Assembly (NCBI GenBank): GCA_002049455.2
Contig: KV918962.1
Span: 1 to 64,000 of the forward strand
Length of the DNA: 64,000 bases
Reading direction: 5' to 3'
From: Porphyra umbilicalis
Taxonomy: Eukaryota > Rhodophyta > Bangiophyceae > Bangiales > Bangiaceae
Shown one piece after another: positions 21,401 through 32,032 of this stretch (position 1 is the stretch's first letter; every line of letters starts with the position of its first letter). Both the position numbers and the translations under genes were made by a program. The notes beneath the pieces are model-generated. The model ran no database searches. It saw nothing but the letters and a program-made list of their open reading frames with translations, and was not told the origin of the DNA.

Positions 21401-22632
21401 GGCGGGGTCGGCGTTGTCCCAGGTGCCACTACAGGCTTGGGGGCCGGCACGGCAGCCGGTGCCACGGCAGGTGTGGCGGCCGGTGCAGCCGCCGGCGCGA
21501 CGGTCGGTGCAACAGCGGGCGCGGCTGTCGCAGATGCAACGGGCGCGGCCGCCGATGCCGCAGCCGGCACGGCGGACGGCGCAGCAATCGACGCAGAGCC
21601 TGGTGCAGCACCTGGAGGGGCGGCAGTTGCAGCCGCCTGCGTGGCGGCTGGTGCGGCAGTCAACGCAGCCGGCGTGGCTACCGGCGTGGCAGCTGGCGCT
21701 AAGGCAGGTGCAGCAGCAGGCTTGGCAGTAGGCGCGTCAGGCGGTGCGGAAGCCGGCGCAGCTGCCGGCACCGCTGCCGGCGCAGCAGCTGACGTAGCTG
21801 CCGCCGCGGCAGGCGGTGCCGCAGACAATGTGGCAGCCGGTGCCGCAGCCTGTGCGGCCGGCGGTGCAGCGGCCGGTGCGGCAGACGTTGCAGCAGGTGG
21901 TGCAGCAGGCGGTGCAGCCGCCAGCGCGAGGGTCGGTGAAGACGCCGGCGCGACAGCCGGTGCAGCAGCCGTCGTAGTTGGCACGGCGGCCGGTAAAGCA
22001 GCCGGCGTGGCAGCGGGTGCAGCCGACGGCGTGGCGGCCGGCGCAGCGGCGGGCGCGGCGGCGGGCGCGGCGGCCGGCGGTGCAGCCGCCACGACGACCG
22101 GCGCTGCAGACGCCGCGGCGGCCGGCGCCGCCGGAGCGGCCGAAACCGCCGGAGGTGTGACAGCCCGCGCCGCCGGGGCTGCGGCCGCCGCCGCTGCTGG
22201 CAACGACGCGGCCGGCGTCACGACGGGCGCGGCGGCTGACGCGGGCGTGGCGGCGGGTGTGGGCTCGGGCACAGCCGCCGGCGCCGTGGGCGGCGTCGCG
22301 GTCGCCGCCTGCGCGGGCGGCGGGGTCGGCTTGGTGGGCGCCACCGCGGCCGGCGCGGCGGCTGCCGCTGCCGGCGTGGCGGCCGACGGAGCCAACGTTG
22401 GGGGCGCGGGCGTCACCACCACCGCCGCGGGGCTATCATCCGCCGCGCCCTTGGCCGGGGCGCTCCCCGCGGGCGGCGGAGAGGCGGCCTTTGGCGGAGC
22501 GGCAGCCGCCGTGGGTGCAGGCGACGCCGACGGCACGGACGCCGGCACGACGCTCGCCTTGTCCCCCGCCGTGTCCGCGGCCGCCGTCCCACCCGTTGGC
22601 GACGCTAGCGCGGGCGCCGCGTCGGCCGCCAT
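18487..22632 (-). CDS. Large low-complexity protein with helix-turn-helix, GMQGS repeats and PB1-like domain
   Basis: From ATG 22,632 the frame encodes 1,381 residues without interruption. The first ~600 are alanine/proline/valine-rich. Residues about 616-660 form a helix-turn-helix of homeodomain or transposase type (RRLEAVRFYDDGQMTLDAIA then HVSPRTVYRWV). Residues about 831-1,014 are a run of GMQGS-type pentapeptides. Residues about 1,113-1,182 look like a PB1 domain: KCRAQLLWRGTFYPLAW, then an OPCA-type acidic motif LLDEEGDDV. The tail is glutamine/alanine-rich, like a transactivation region. A DNA-binding protein that oligomerises through PB1 is a reasonable inference. The frame stays open upstream to 23,262, but that part is arginine/cysteine-rich and unlike the gene; ATG 22,632 is the only other early in-frame start. 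Confidence 0.7.
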   Translation of the reverse strand: MAADAAPALASPTGGTAAADTAGDKASVVPASVPSASPAPTAAAAPPKAASPPPAGSAPAKGAADDSPAAVVVTPAPPTLAPSAATPAAAAAAPAAVAPTKPTPPPAQAATATPPTAPAAVPEPTPAATPASAAAPVVTPAASLPAAAAAAAPAARAVTPPAVSAAPAAPAAAASAAPVVVAAAPPAAAPAAAPAAAPAATPSAAPAATPAALPAAVPTTTAAAPAVAPASSPTLALAAAPPAAPPAATSAAPAAAPPAAQAAAPAATLSAAPPAAAAATSAAAPAAVPAAAPASAPPDAPTAKPAAAPALAPAATPVATPAALTAAPAATQAAATAAPPGAAPGSASIAAPSAVPAAASAAAPVASATAAPAVAPTVAPAAAPAATPAVAPAAVPAPKPVVAPGTTPTPPPALAAAATAVLAPVPAPVAVAASAPRSTAVQVARTAAVRAGIPTAAPAAARPGGPAPGRVAVPLVAMPIAPAVVTPIARSEARLAPPAMITRRSAAAAAAAAAATAKAAAATAAGKAAAAAAAAKTAGTPRATMTPAEAAQAGRQAAAAAVAAQAAAEAAADAATAAAAASMAPREEDVVGDDEVERALKRARLATGIVDVDEPPLSRRLEAVRFYDDGQMTLDAIAGRYHVSPRTVYRWVSERGRLAIAAEASAAGVVGATPPAKRARVGAGAAAPSSGHAAGGAAAGGNGAAALDRRRLTASRPLLVGGGLTIPVGPAPTVGRVPGAGAQQRAMAAGVVGSVGGIPIGGPVVATGTRSRSRSAAANWRPDPAAASVGAGGASVAAGLGRAAASAGWSASGQAVTGGGGGRSSGAVYVQSNGMQNSGMGGGGTYNNGVQANMRGNNMQVNAMPGTMQAVGMQGSGMQGSAMQSSGMQGSAMHSSVMQGSSMQGSGMQSSGMQGSGMQGSGMRGSGMQGSGMRGSGMQGSGMQGSGMQGSGMQGNGMRSAGMYNTGMQSGAMQRSGVQVNGMQGSGMPSNNMQVSSMQGNHMQASGMHGNAMYAHGGGAGIGVSGGAGGQMQQPRTAQQHSGMYAGGGAGNGGGMYASGYTGGYSGGTGTGAGGGGGYGGGGSSVNVGAGRGVAAYGSGGSSGRGGTSEDGRRPTKCRAQLLWRGTFYPLAWHFGTGGEELERAIRRKCGLPLQGEIALLDEEGDDVVVSSSLPSGRYRVLVNTAAVAVTDGRSASQGTWVGSGNAGGGVGGGGGGGGGRGSGGRSAARGAVAAAEASGVVVAGSIAAGARAGAGGGTATRTGAGAGAGAAARAGTAAAAAAGAGTGASVDTGTAAGTDTGTDTGTDVAPSAGNRVLQHLQQAHAQQAAQRQQTAHAQAVVAAARQRQAAAVAAQQRQAAAEQQRALARAQQAQLLSQNR
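19590..20140 (-). repeat. Coding minisatellite, 15-bp unit encoding GMQGS
   Basis: About 35 imperfect copies of a 15-base unit lie head to tail inside the minus-strand gene, encoding GMQGS with variants such as AMQSS, VMQGS and GMRGS. Units keep the reading frame throughout. Neighbouring units in the middle (about 19,770-19,920) are nearly identical, which points to recent expansion or gene conversion, while outer units are more diverged. Confidence 0.9.
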
Positions 22633-24621
22633 AGCGGCCGCGGCCCCGTCGGGCGGTGGCGGCCCCACGACGGGCCCCACGTCGGGCGGCGGCCGCAGGA
22701 GCGCCGGCGCGGCCCCAGGGGGCGGAAAGGGCAGCAGCGGGGGTAGCCCGGCGTCGGCCGCGGCGTCAGCCGCGTCGCCGCCGGGGGCGGCCGCTGCGGC
22801 GGCGGGTCGAGGGGCGGCCGCCGCCGCGTCGCGGACAAACGCCCGTCGGCGTGGGCGGGCAGGGGCAGACGCAGCGGCTGCACGTGCGCGGGGGCGGCGG
22901 GCCCAGGCCGCCGTGGTGTCGGACGAGGAGAGACGGGGGGGAGGGGGGGGGAGAAAAGAGAGCAAGGAGAGGGACTCGGGAAAGGCAAAGCCGCAGCGTC
23001 GATGGGAAGGCAAGCCAACCACAAACAAGGAGGCACGGCAGACCGTGTCCGTGGTCCGACAGACGGCCACGGCGGCGGGGCGGGGAAGGACGCAGCGGCG
23101 AGGCGGCGGGACGGGCAGGGACCACCCACGGCGACCGGTGGAGCCACGACGCGCCGAGGTGGGACGCAACAACAAGAGAACGCAGCGGTGCACGGCGGCG
23201 GATGCGGGCGCGGACGCGGACACGCTATGGCACCGGCGGCGGCGGCAGCGCAAACCGAGCACGTGGCGGTGCGAGACGCGGCGACTATGTCACGATGCGT
23301 CCCGTGCCAACCGCCCCACCCCGCGCGTCCCTCCCGCCCGCCCGCCCGCCTCCGTCCTCGTCTCCGGCAAAGCTGCCCCAAACCACGCCCGCAATGCGCC
23401 CGCCCGCCCGCGCCGCCCGCCCGCGCGCCGCGCCGCCGCCCGTTGCGCGCGCGCGCCGACGTGCCCGCGGCCACGCGCGCGCGGGAGCGTCGGGCGCGTT
23501 CGGGGGTCCGCGGCAAAGCGCGCGGGCGGCGCGGCGGGCCCCCGACCGCCCAAATCCGCCCGTGAGGGCGGCGACGCGCGCGCAACCACAAGCGTTGGCC
23601 CCCCCCCCCCCCGCACAGAGCCGTCTGACAGTGGCGTGGAGCAAGGAGCAACGTGCCCAGTGCCTGTGCCTGGGCTGCGCTTTGGCGACGTTGCCGGGGG
23701 GGAGGCTCTCCTCTGCTGAAATTCTGTTGTTTGGCCACCTGAGAGGGGCTCTCGAGGGGCCGTTTCCGGGAACCTAGTGGACCGGTGCCTCTCGCGCACC
23801 CAACAAGGACCGGAATGGGCCAACAAACTGGTACGGCCGTCTCACAAGTAGAGGAGCAACACGCTGACACTTGTCCGGGGGCCCTCTCCCCGAATAGAAT
23901 CGACAGAGGCGGGGGCCCTCCACACCGGTGGGCCCAATCGCCGCAAGGAGACGGCTCCCAGTCCGGTGGCGCCACTCTCGAGATCTGAAAGCGACCAAAA
24001 GTGGGGGCGAGGTGGAGATCTCGTTGCCAGATCTGCCTCCCAGGGTTTAAATTCATCATAATTGACCGACAAGAGCTGCACTTGTCAAAAGCAGTTTGGC
24101 CGACTCTGCCACGTCTGCCGCCACCGTGGCGGCCGAGACGACACCAACTCCGTGCATCCGCTATCTAGCGGGGGTCGCCTCCTCGATCCAGGCATGCTTG
24201 ACGACCCGCAGCCGATGCCGGCACCCGCGGCGGCAGAGCCGACCGCCACGCCAGCGGCCGACCGAGCCGCCTTGCCGCGGCCGCGGCAGCGACCTACGCC
24301 GTGTCGCCCACGGCCGTCTGCGGGTACGATGGGGCCTCTAGACGGCACCCGCCCCGACCGCGCGCGCCGCTGCGGTGGGTGGCCAGCCGGGTACAGGGGC
24401 GTCCTAAGGGGCGCTCCTCTCTGTGCGAATGGTCTCTAGGAGCGCCCCTCTGCGGCTGGCCGCCGCCTTGCCCCAGTTTCTTTGGTCCCCCGACAGCGGC
24501 GCCTGGTGCGGCACTGCTCGTGGCGCGCGACCACGGCCCACGTACAATACAACTGTGGCTGCTTTTTTCCACGCCCGTGCACGCAGCAGCCCGTGTGCCC
24601 CTCGCCCCCTGCCACGCCCCG
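22633..24621. other. Stretch between two minus-strand genes, no gene recognised
   Basis: The part next to the helix-turn-helix gene, 22,633-23,620, is very GC-rich and open in most frames, with unnatural translations; a pyrimidine-rich tract on the minus strand lies near 22,930-22,990. From about 23,640 to 24,060 the composition is more balanced and no gene or terminal repeat was found. The last part is the 3' flank of the ABC transporter gene. Promoter elements of the helix-turn-helix gene should lie here but I cannot point to any. Confidence 0.35.
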
Positions 24622-27600
24622 TCACGACCCCCCGTCGGCCGCGGCTGCCTCCAACGCGTCCAACGCCAAAGGCGCCTGGTTCTCCCCCCCCCCCCCCCTC
24701 ACCCCCCCCCCCAACGCCTGCGCCTCGACCATAGTCCGGTACGCCCCCGGACGGCGCGCCAGTTCGGCGGGCGCCCCCCGCTGGCGCACCTCCCCCGCCC
24801 CAATCACCGCCACCGTCGCCGCCGCCCGCACGGAAGCCAGCCGGTGGGCGACCGCAACGGTCGTCCGCGGCGCGGGCCGACGCTCGCCCGCACCCCCGGC
24901 GCAGGCGGCGCCACCCACCAGGCTCGACGCAACGGCGGCTTCGGCGGCCGCGTCGAGCGCCGCCGTCGCCTCGTCGGCGAGCAACACTGCCGGGCGGCGG
25001 AGGAGCGCGCGCGCAATCGCAATGCGTGCGCGCTGTCCGCCCGACAGCCGCCCGCCATCGGTGCCGACTTGGTAGGCGTAGCCGCCGGGGAGGGCGGTGA
25101 TGAACTCGTGCGCAGCCGCCGCTCGGGCGGCAGCGACAATCGCCGCCTGGGGGACGCGGTCCGTCGCCGACGCGCCGTCGGCGGCTGCGTCCGCCGGCGG
25201 CGTCGTCGACGGCCGCCGCCGCCGCCACCACCGCCGCCACGACGGGGTGTGCACGCGCCGCTCCCCGTCGCCACCACCGCCGCCGCCGCCGCCACCGCCG
25301 CCGCCGTCGCCGTCCTCGTGCCACGCCCCCCCCCCCCCAACCCCCCAAACGCAATATTCTCCCGCACCGACGCTGCAAACAGCCCCCCGTCTTGCGGGAT
25401 CCACCCGAGCCGGCGGCGCCACGCGCGCAGCGGGAGGTCCCGCAAGTCGACGCCGTCGGCGGTAATCGCCCCCGCGTCGGGGTCGTAGCGCCGGAGGAGG
25501 AGCGCGAGGATGGTGCTCTTGCCGCCCCCCGACGCGCCGACGAGGGCGGTCGTGGTGCCGGCGGGGACGTCCAAGCACAAGCGGGAGAGGGCGGGCGCCG
25601 CCGGGCGGGCGGGGTAGGTAAACGTCACGGATCGGAGGGAGAGGGCGACGCCTCGGACCGCCGCCGCCCCGGGGGGGGGCGCCGGCGCGGCGGCACCGCC
25701 GCCGCTGCCGCTGCCGTCGTCGTCGACGGCGCCGCCGCCGCCGCCGCCGCACCGCGACGGCTCGTCGGCCACGGTCAGCGGCGCGTCGAGGAGGCGGTAC
25801 AGGCGGGCGGCGGCGGCGACCGCCGCCCCCCCGATGGCACCTCTGCCGACAGCTGCCCGAGCGCCGCCGCCCCAAAGAGCAGCCCATTGACGCTCCGCAA
25901 CACGCCGAGCAGCCCGCACGTGCCGCCCTCAATGAGCCCCGCGCCGACCGCAAAGGCCACCCCAAAAATGACGTACAGGCTGCCCTCTGCCACTGCCGAC
26001 GCGGCGCCGCCAACCGCCGCCGCCCCCACCGCCCGCCGCCCGCCCGTGGCGGCCCGCAGCGCGGCACCGTGGCGGTCGGCAATGACCGCCTCGAGCCCCC
26101 AAACCCCAACCGTGCGGACGGCGGCGACCGCTTCGGCGGCGGCCGCAGTGGCGCCGGCGGTACCGGCGGCGGCGGCCGCCACGGCGCCGTCGAGGGAGCG
26201 CACCTTTAGGCGCCCGGCGAGCACAATCGGCGGCAGCGTCGCGAGCACCGCCGCCGCCACGCGGGGGCACCCGCAAAAGGCGACGGCGGCGCCGCCGGCG
26301 GCCGCCGCGACGAGCGCCGCCGCCGACGCCACGCCGTCGACGGGCACTGACCGCACCGCCGCCGCGTCGGCGCCGAGGGCGGCGGTCAACGCGGCTACCG
26401 GGTGGGCGTCGAAAAAGGCGCCGCCTTGGTGGAGGAAGCGGCGAAAGGCGCGGCCGCGGACGCCCGCCGTGAGCGCCTCGCCGGCGGCGGCGGCGGCGGC
26501 GCGGTGGCCGACGCTGCCGGCGGCCATGGCGGCGCCGACGGCGGCGAGTGCGGCCGCGTACGTTGCCACGGGGGGGCGCCCGGCGGGCGCGACGAGCGAC
26601 GCAATGGCCTCGGAGAGGAGGAGGCCGAGGAGGGGCCAACACCCGCCAACGACGGCCGCCGCGGCGGCGGCGGCGGTGATCGTCGCCGCGTACGGGCGCG
26701 CCTCGGCCCACACGCGCCGCGTCGTGCCGCGGGGGAGGGGGGGGGGGGCGCCGTCGGTCGTGCGGGTGGCAGGGGAGGGAGCTGTCGACCGTGTGGCGGC
26801 CGTCGCCGGGTCAACGGCGCCCCTCCCCGCGGCCCAGGCCGGCAGGTCGGCCCCCCCCACCCCCCCCCCTCGGGCGCCCACTCCCCCCCGTGGCGTCCCC
26901 CCCGAGCCCGTCCGTCACCGCCCCCACCGCCGCGCCGTCGGCCGTGTGCCGCGACGGCGGCGACGGCCGCCGCCACCACCGCCCACCAGCGTCACCCCCA
27001 CCGCCGCCGCGGGCGGCCGCCCACGCCGACCCGACGCCCGCCGCCGACGCCGACGGCCAGTCGGCAGGGGAGCCCACGGCGAGCCACCCCGGGCACGCCG
27101 CCGCGCGCGGAATCCGTGGGGGCACGCCGCCGCGGGTGCCGCCGCCCCCCCCCCCCCCCCCCCCCAACGGCGGCGCCGACGCCGACGCGGCGAGCGGGCG
27201 GGGCACCCACCCCCCCCCCCCCCCCCCCTTCCCCCCCTCCCCCCACGTCCTGCAACGCCACGAAGCGCGCGTACACCCCCCCCGCCGCGAGGAGCCCCCC
27301 GTGGTCCCCCACCTCGACGACGCGCCCGCCCCGCACAACGGCAATCACGTGCGCCCGGCGCACCGTTGCCAGCCGGTGTGCGACAACGACGGTCGTGCGC
27401 CCCGCGGCGGCCGCGTCGAGCGACGCCTGCACCGCCGCCTCTGTCGCCGCGTCTTGCGCCGCCGACGGCTCGTCGAGGAGGAGCACCGGCGGGTTGCGGG
27501 CGAGGGCGCGCGCGAGGGCGAGCCGCTGCCGCTCGCCGCCCGACAGGGCGCCCCCGCCCGCCGGCAGCACCGTGTCGTACCCGTCGGGGAGGGCGGTGAT

Positions 27601-29983
27601 AAAGGCAGACGCGGCGGCGGCGGTGGCGGCGGCCACGACCGCGTCGCGCGGGAAGGGGTCGTTGCGGCGGCGGCGGTCGTTGCCGCTGCCGCCGCTGCAC
27701 GGCAGGCCGACCACCCCCGCGGCAATATTGTCGTGGATGGTGCCCGCAAAGAGCACGGGCGACTGCTCGACGACGCCAACGTGGCGGCGGAGCCACCCGG
27801 GGTGCAACGCCCGCACGTCGACGCCGTCGAGGGTGACGGTGCCGGCGGCGGCGTCGTAGGTGCGTCCGAGGAGGGCGAGGGCGGTCGATTTGCCGCCGCC
27901 ACTGTCGCCGACGAGCGCGAGCGTCTGCCCGCGGCGCACCGACACGGAGAGGCCGCGGAGGGCCCACCCGTCGCCGCCGCCACCCGTCGCCGCCGCCGCC
28001 GTCGCCGCCGTCGCCGCCGCCGTCGCCGCCGTCGCCGTCGCCGTCGCCGCCGTCGCCGTCGCCGTCGCCGCCGAAGCGGGTGGCCCATACCGAAACCACA
28101 CGTCCCGCAGTTCGAGGTCTCCCCGCACGGGGTGCGGGAGCACCCCCCCCCCCCCGCCCCCCCGCCGCCACCGCCACCACCACCCCCACCCGCGGCGGGG
28201 ACGACCCCCCCCTCGCCCGGCACGGGCGCCCCCCCGTCGAGGCGGCTCGGCCGCTCGACGAGCGCGTACACGCGCCCCGCCACCGCACACGCGGCGGCGA
28301 CGCCGCGGAGGCCCGGCGCGGCCTCCCCCAACCCCCGCCCGCCCAACACAATGCCAAACAGCACGGTCACGACGTCCCCCCCCCCAGGCGCCCGGCCCGC
28401 ACCCACCCCGCCCCCGCCCACAGGGCGAGGGCGTACGTCCCCCCCACAACCGCGTGGAGCGCCCCCGCCCCCGCCCCGTGGGCGGCCGCCGCGGCAACCG
28501 CCGCCCGCCGCGCGCCGTCGACGGCGGCGGCGTAGCGGGTAGACCAGTAGGCCTCCCCGCCGTACGCGGCCACGACCGGGTGGAGGCGCAGCGCGTCAGA
28601 CGCAACGGCGGCGGCGGGGACGTGCGCGCCCGACGCGGCGCGGGTGGCGGCGGCGGTCGCGACCGCCAGCGCCGCGCCGGCGCCAAAGAGGGCGGGGATG
28701 GTGCCGCTGACGGCGGCGGCGAGGGCGGGGCCCCGGGCGTAGGCCACCGCCCAGCCCGTGATGAAGAGGGCGGCGGCTTGGAGGAGGGAGCCGGCGGGCG
28801 CGCCAATGCCGCCTGTGATGGTCGCAATGTCCGCCGTGGCGGTGGCGTAGAGGGCGGCGGGGGAGAGGCCGGGGGGGGGGGGGGGGCGAGGGCGGCCGCC
28901 GCGTGGCCGCCGTCGACCGCGTCGGGGGGCGGTGCCGCCGTCGAGGTGGACGGCGGCGACGTGCCGCCGCTGGTGCCGCCCGCCCCGTCGGCGGCCGAGG
29001 ACCCCGAGCCGCCGCCGCTGCTGCTCGGCGTCAGCTGCACGTCTGGCTCTGCCTCGGGGGCCTTCCCCCCCCCCCCCCCCCCCCTTGCGGCGGCGCCACC
29101 ACCACCGCCGCCGCGGCGGCGGCGCCCCCACGTCGGCCGCGACGCGGTCGCGCCCCCCCCACCGCCGGGCGGGCGCGCCGCTTGGCGGTCCCACCACGCC
29201 GCCTCTTGCCGCAGCAGCGACCGCAGCAGCCGGTCGCGCAGCGTCGTGCCGACGGCGGCGGCCACCCACCCAAACGCCACATGCTGCACGGCCGCCGCGG
29301 CGGCGGCGGCGGCGGCAAGCCCAAACATCAACCCCGCCTCGGCCCGCACGTCGGCGGCAAGGTCGGCCGCCGCGGCAGCGGCAGCGGCAGCGGCAGCGGC
29401 AGCGGCGGCGGCCGACCCATCCCCCGACGCGCCGCCCGCCGCCCGCCCGTCGCCGGCGCCGTACCGGTTGATGACCGCCCCAAAGGACAGCAGCAGCAGC
29501 GGGAGGAGCGCCCCGTGGCCGACCGCCGCGGCGGCGCCGACGGCGAGGGCGGCGCGCTGGGGGACCGACGCGTGGCGGAGGAGCGCCCAGGGGGGGACGG
29601 CCCGCCGCCCCATCCAATCGTCATTGTCATTGTCATTGTCGACGTCGTCGCCGTCCATGAGGACGGTACAGGTGGGGGGGGGGGGGGGGTCTGCCACCGT
29701 CGTGGGGGGGGGGGGGGGGGAGGTGGCACTGGCGGCGGCGGCGGCGGCGGCGCCCGCGGCGGCGGCGGGTGCGGGTGCGGGTGCGGCCGGCGGCGACGGC
29801 GACGGCGGCGGCGACGCGTCGACGACCCCCGCGCGGCGCAGCAGGGCGGCCACGGAGCTCGACACGCTCTCATCCGACGTTGGCACCGCGTCCGCGTCGC
29901 CCCCCCCCCTGCCGACCGTGACGGCCACGTCGGCGCCCGCCGCCGACGGGGCCCCCGGCGGCAGCCGCGGCGGCGGGCGGGGT

Positions 29984-30016
<33 letters not shown>

Positions 30017-30277
30017 TCGAGGGCGACTGCGCCGCCGGCGGGGGGCCGACGCACCCCCCCACCGTCGGCGGCCGCCGCGCCGACCGCACCGGGCCGACCG
30101 GCCGCGGCGGGGACCGCACCGCCGCCACCGCCACCGCCCCCGCCGCCGCCGCCGCTGCCCAACGACCCGCCCGCGCCGCCGCCGCCGCCGCGCGCGCGGT
30201 TGGGGGGCGGCGGGCGCAGGGCGCCCCCCCCCCCGCCCCCCCGCCCCGTCGGCGGCCCCCACCGCACGCGCCCGCAT
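24622..30277 (-). CDS. Full-size ABCB/MDR-type ABC transporter (TMD1-NBD1-TMD2-NBD2)
   Basis: Read on the minus strand the order is membrane domain 1 (about 29,620-28,200), nucleotide-binding domain 1 (about 28,100-27,240), membrane domain 2 (about 26,800-25,860), nucleotide-binding domain 2 (about 25,760-24,700). NBD1 has Walker A GDSGGGKST, signature LSGGERQRLALARAL, Walker B VLLLDEPSA and AHRLATV; NBD2 has GASGGGKST, LSGGQRARIAIARAL, VLLADEATAALD and AHRLASV. Both sites look catalytically complete, so an ATP-driven exporter is expected. The frame changes about six times, each near a run of seven or more C or G (around 28,870, 28,375, 28,150, 27,150-27,230, 25,830 and 25,325), while the family sequence continues across. 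Miscounted homopolymers explain this better than decay. The N-terminus is uncertain: ATG 29,658 is a shorter option, 30,277 a longer one. Confidence 0.75.
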
Positions 30278-30291
30278 CGCGCGTCACGTCG

Positions 30292-30328
<37 letters not shown>

Positions 30329-30441
30329 GGCGGGGGCGGGGAGCGGGGGCGTGGCGGAACCGCCGCCGCGCGACGGGGCGGCCCGCCGCGGACCGGGGGG
30401 CACGGCGGCCGCCCGTACGTGGCGGCAATGGCACGGCGGCA

Positions 30442-30484
<43 letters not shown>

Positions 30485-30775
30485 GGGTTGGCGGCTGTGG
30501 CGGCGGCGGCCGGCAACGGCACGCGTGGGTGTTTTTTTTGGCGGGAGGGCGGCGGGGCACCCCCCCGCGTCGACGGGCCCCGTCAATGCAGGGGGCGGGG
30601 CGGCACCCCGCCGGGTGGCACCAGCACCACCCGCCCGCGGCGGCGCGCCGCCGACGCGGGCGCGTCGCGCGCCGGCGCGCGGGTCAGCCGCCCCCCCCGT
30701 CCCCCCCCCTCCCCCCCTGGGGTGGCGACCGGCGCCACCCAGAGTGCGCCCCCGCCGCCGCCGCCCCCGCCGCCG

Positions 30776-30806
<31 letters not shown>

Positions 30807-31261
30807 ACCGACGCCCGCGGGGGCGCGGGGGCCACTCGGCACCGACGCCCGCGGGGGCGCGGGGGCCACTCGGCGGCGCGCCGCCGCGGCGGCACGCGCG
30901 GCCGGCGGGCGGCGCGACCGCCAGCGCCGCGTGTGGCGGTCGGTGGCGCCATGGCGGGGGGCGGGGGGTGGGGGAGGGGAGGGGGGGGGGGGGCGCTCCC
31001 GCCACTGGCGCGCGCGCGCGCGCGTGCCCCGCCGCCCGCCCGCCCCCCCGCCCGCCCGCCCGCCCGCCCCCCCGCCCGCGGCGGCGGCCGCTGCCGCTGC
31101 CGCCGACGCGGCGCGGCGCGGCCGCGGCGGCGCGCCGCCGGGGGCGGGCGGCGGGCGGGGGCGCGCCGCCCGCGGCCGCCGCGGCGGCGACGCCCACCCC
31201 AAAACCCAAAGCGGGACAGTCGGCGGGGGGGGGGGGGGGGGGGCGCGACCTGCGGGGGGGG

Positions 31262-31293
<32 letters not shown>

Positions 31294-31570
31294 GCGAGGC
31301 GGCGGCGAGCGGCGGGCGGCGGGCGGCGAGCGGCGACGGGCGGGGGGCGAGCGGCACCCCCCGGGGGGCCCCCGCCGGCGCAGGCGGCGGGCGGCGGGCG
31401 GCGGCGGCGGGCGGCGACGCGGCGGCGGCGGCGGCAGCGACGGCCGCGCGGCGCGGCGGCGCGGCGGCCGCCGCGGCCGCCGGCGCGGCGTGCCGCCGCG
31501 GCCGGCACGGCGCGGCGCGGCGGGGGGTGGCCGCCGCCGAGCCACCCCGACCTGCGGTGTGGCTCGGCGA
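30278..31570. repeat. Ultra-GC-rich simple-sequence region with (CGG)n tracts and a 34-bp tandem duplication
   Basis: Nearly all bases are G or C. Trinucleotide GGC/CGG tracts lie at about 30,290-30,325, 30,439-30,482 and 30,780-30,806, with long runs of G and of C between them. A 34-bp unit starting GCACCGACGCCCGCG occurs twice in perfect tandem at 30,805-30,872. All six frames are open for hundreds of codons, but no translation has a recognisable domain. GC falls sharply at about 31,560-31,600. Confidence 0.6.
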
Positions 31571-32032
31571 CCATGATGGGGTAACCTCTGCGCGAGCCCA
31601 AATCGGTGAATTTGGCACGGAATGCCGCCTATCTGGGATTCGCAGCTCGTTTCAGACCAATTCAAGAGGCCGCCACGTCGCACCCACATCTACCCCGGCG
31701 CGGGGGCTCGACACGACTGCCAATACAGTCATTATTCGACCATCTGGTTGGGGTGCGTCGTGAAGTAGCCCTCTACCCGGGAAGAGCGTGCTCTTCTGAG
31801 CGACCCTAAAACCACTCGCAATCGGCGTGCGATCGTCGATCATTCCGACTCGTGACATGATGTTTGGCGATCGTCGAGACTCGTGGCACAGTCGATCGTC
31901 GATGATTGACCTCACAACCGCTGAGTCTGCCACCATGCCTTGCCCAGACGACGCTGCACTGGGCCGTGCACTTGGCCGCATTTTTGTTGCGGTGCGTGTG
32001 AGCAACTCGTGTTCTTCTAGAGCTCCTTTTAC

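Noticed and set aside
20807-23719. 970-codon plus-strand frame of alanine/glycine repeats
   Set aside because: Antisense of the alanine/proline-rich N-terminal half of the minus-strand gene, which contains the real domains.
27860-31576. Plus-strand frame of 1,238 codons
   Set aside because: Antisense of the ABC transporter, whose nucleotide-binding motifs are on the minus strand; the remainder lies in simple GC repeats.
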